From positions 1 to 6,714 of the forward strand of contig CAZZIZ010000184.1 of assembly GCA_964654535.1 (NCBI GenBank): DNA of 6,714 nucleotides, in the 5' to 3' direction. The position numbers were made by a program, and so were the translations under genes. A model generated the notes under the pieces. The model had not been told where the DNA came from, ran no database searches, and was given only the letters and a program-made list of their open reading frames with translations. This document shows positions 6,521-6,714 of this stretch, piece after piece. Origin of the DNA: CAZZIZ01 sp964654535 (lineage in GTDB: Bacteria > Bacteroidota > Bacteroidia > Chitinophagales > UBA2359). How positions within the stretch are numbered: the first letter of the stretch is position 1; every line of letters starts with the position of its first letter.

Positions 6521-6568
6521 AAAATGATGCGAGCCAAAAATGGTGCGAGCCCAAAAATGGTGCGAGCC
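6521..6568. repeat. Three tandem copies of a 15-17 bp unit (AAAATGGTGCGAGCC)
   Basis: Units lie at 6521-6535 (with ATGATG instead of ATGGTG), 6536-6552 (with an extra C) and 6553-6568. The third unit is also the left half of the palindromic REP-like arm at 6556-6584. The array looks like iterated half-arms, produced by slippage or by repeated partial insertion. Confidence 0.8.
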
Positions 6569-6711
6569 TCCCGGCTCGTTCCGTTAATTCCTTCGGTATT
6601 AAAAGCAATCTTACCAAACCAAGCTATCTGTACCAACGGAAATGATTTTTGGTTAAGGGCAAGGAAAATGCTAAAGTTCAGTACGGAACGAGCCAGGAGG
6701 CTCGCACCATT
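6556..6711. mobile_element. REPIN-like element: inverted pair of 29-bp palindromic arms flanking 98 bp
   Basis: The left arm (6556-6584) and right arm (6683-6711) are reverse complements over 29 bp with one mismatch (6572 against 6695), located in the hairpin loop. Each arm is itself an imperfect palindrome: CGAGCC (6563-6568) pairs with GGCTCG (6573-6578) around TCCC, and the right arm has the equivalent stem around AGGA. The stem can be extended at the left arm to 6557-6584 with one T-T mismatch and G-T wobbles. Two inverted REP-like hairpins around a short non-coding spacer is the architecture of REPINs, which are mobilised by REP-associated tyrosine transposases (IS200/IS605-like). No transposase is in the window, and 6585-6682 encodes nothing recognisable. 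Family membership is inferred from architecture. Confidence 0.65.
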
Positions 6712-6714
6712 ATG

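Noticed and set aside
6521..6568. Possible CRISPR array
   Set aside because: The units are 15-17 bp and contiguous with no spacers, and no cas gene is nearby.
6429..6636. Two overlapping minus-strand open frames of 62 and 66 codons after the operon
   Set aside because: Most of their length is hairpin and tandem-repeat DNA, and the translations are low-complexity products of the repeats.

Overview
The window looks like chromosomal DNA of a member of the Bacteroidota, probably a marine or environmental flavobacterium-like lineage. Three things point there: a C-terminal type IX secretion (T9SS) sorting domain, a long-form RluA-type N-terminal domain of a kind I associate with Bacteroidota, and a DUF1800/DUF1501 gene pair. 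Base composition is moderate, and Shine-Dalgarno sequences are weak or absent, as is usual in this phylum. The genus cannot be fixed from the sequence.

Layout. Bases 1-170 hold no gene. They contain several short dyads that look like a dispersed intergenic repeat cut by the window edge. On the minus strand, reading right to left from 2153, lie a GreA/GreB C-terminal-domain protein (1695-2153), a DsbA/FrnE-like thiol oxidoreductase (1030-1692, only 2 nt after the previous stop), and a protein carrying only the N-terminal half of a Bacteroidota-type RluA pseudouridine synthase (171-977). A 181-bp intergenic region (2154-2334) separates this set from a divergent plus-strand operon. A plausible Bacteroidota-type promoter for the minus operon is visible there.

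The plus-strand operon is very tight (gaps of 5 and 3 nt) and entirely export-directed: a Sec-exported DUF1800 protein (2335-4269), a DUF1501 protein with a Tat-like twin-arginine signal (4275-5696), and a discoidin (F5/8 type C)-like protein with a T9SS sorting domain (5700-6446). The DUF1800/DUF1501 pairing is a recurrent but biochemically undefined module. DUF1501 belongs to the alkaline phosphatase superfamily. I infer a secreted or surface-associated system in which the third protein could supply surface attachment or glycan binding. This is the best candidate for an under-described system in the window.

Downstream of 6446 there is no gene but a dense set of palindromes: two small hairpins, a threefold tandem repeat, and a 29-bp inverted pair (one mismatch) flanking about 98 bp. 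The pair looks like a REPIN or small non-autonomous element of the sort mobilised by REP-associated tyrosine transposases (RAYTs). No transposase is present in the window.
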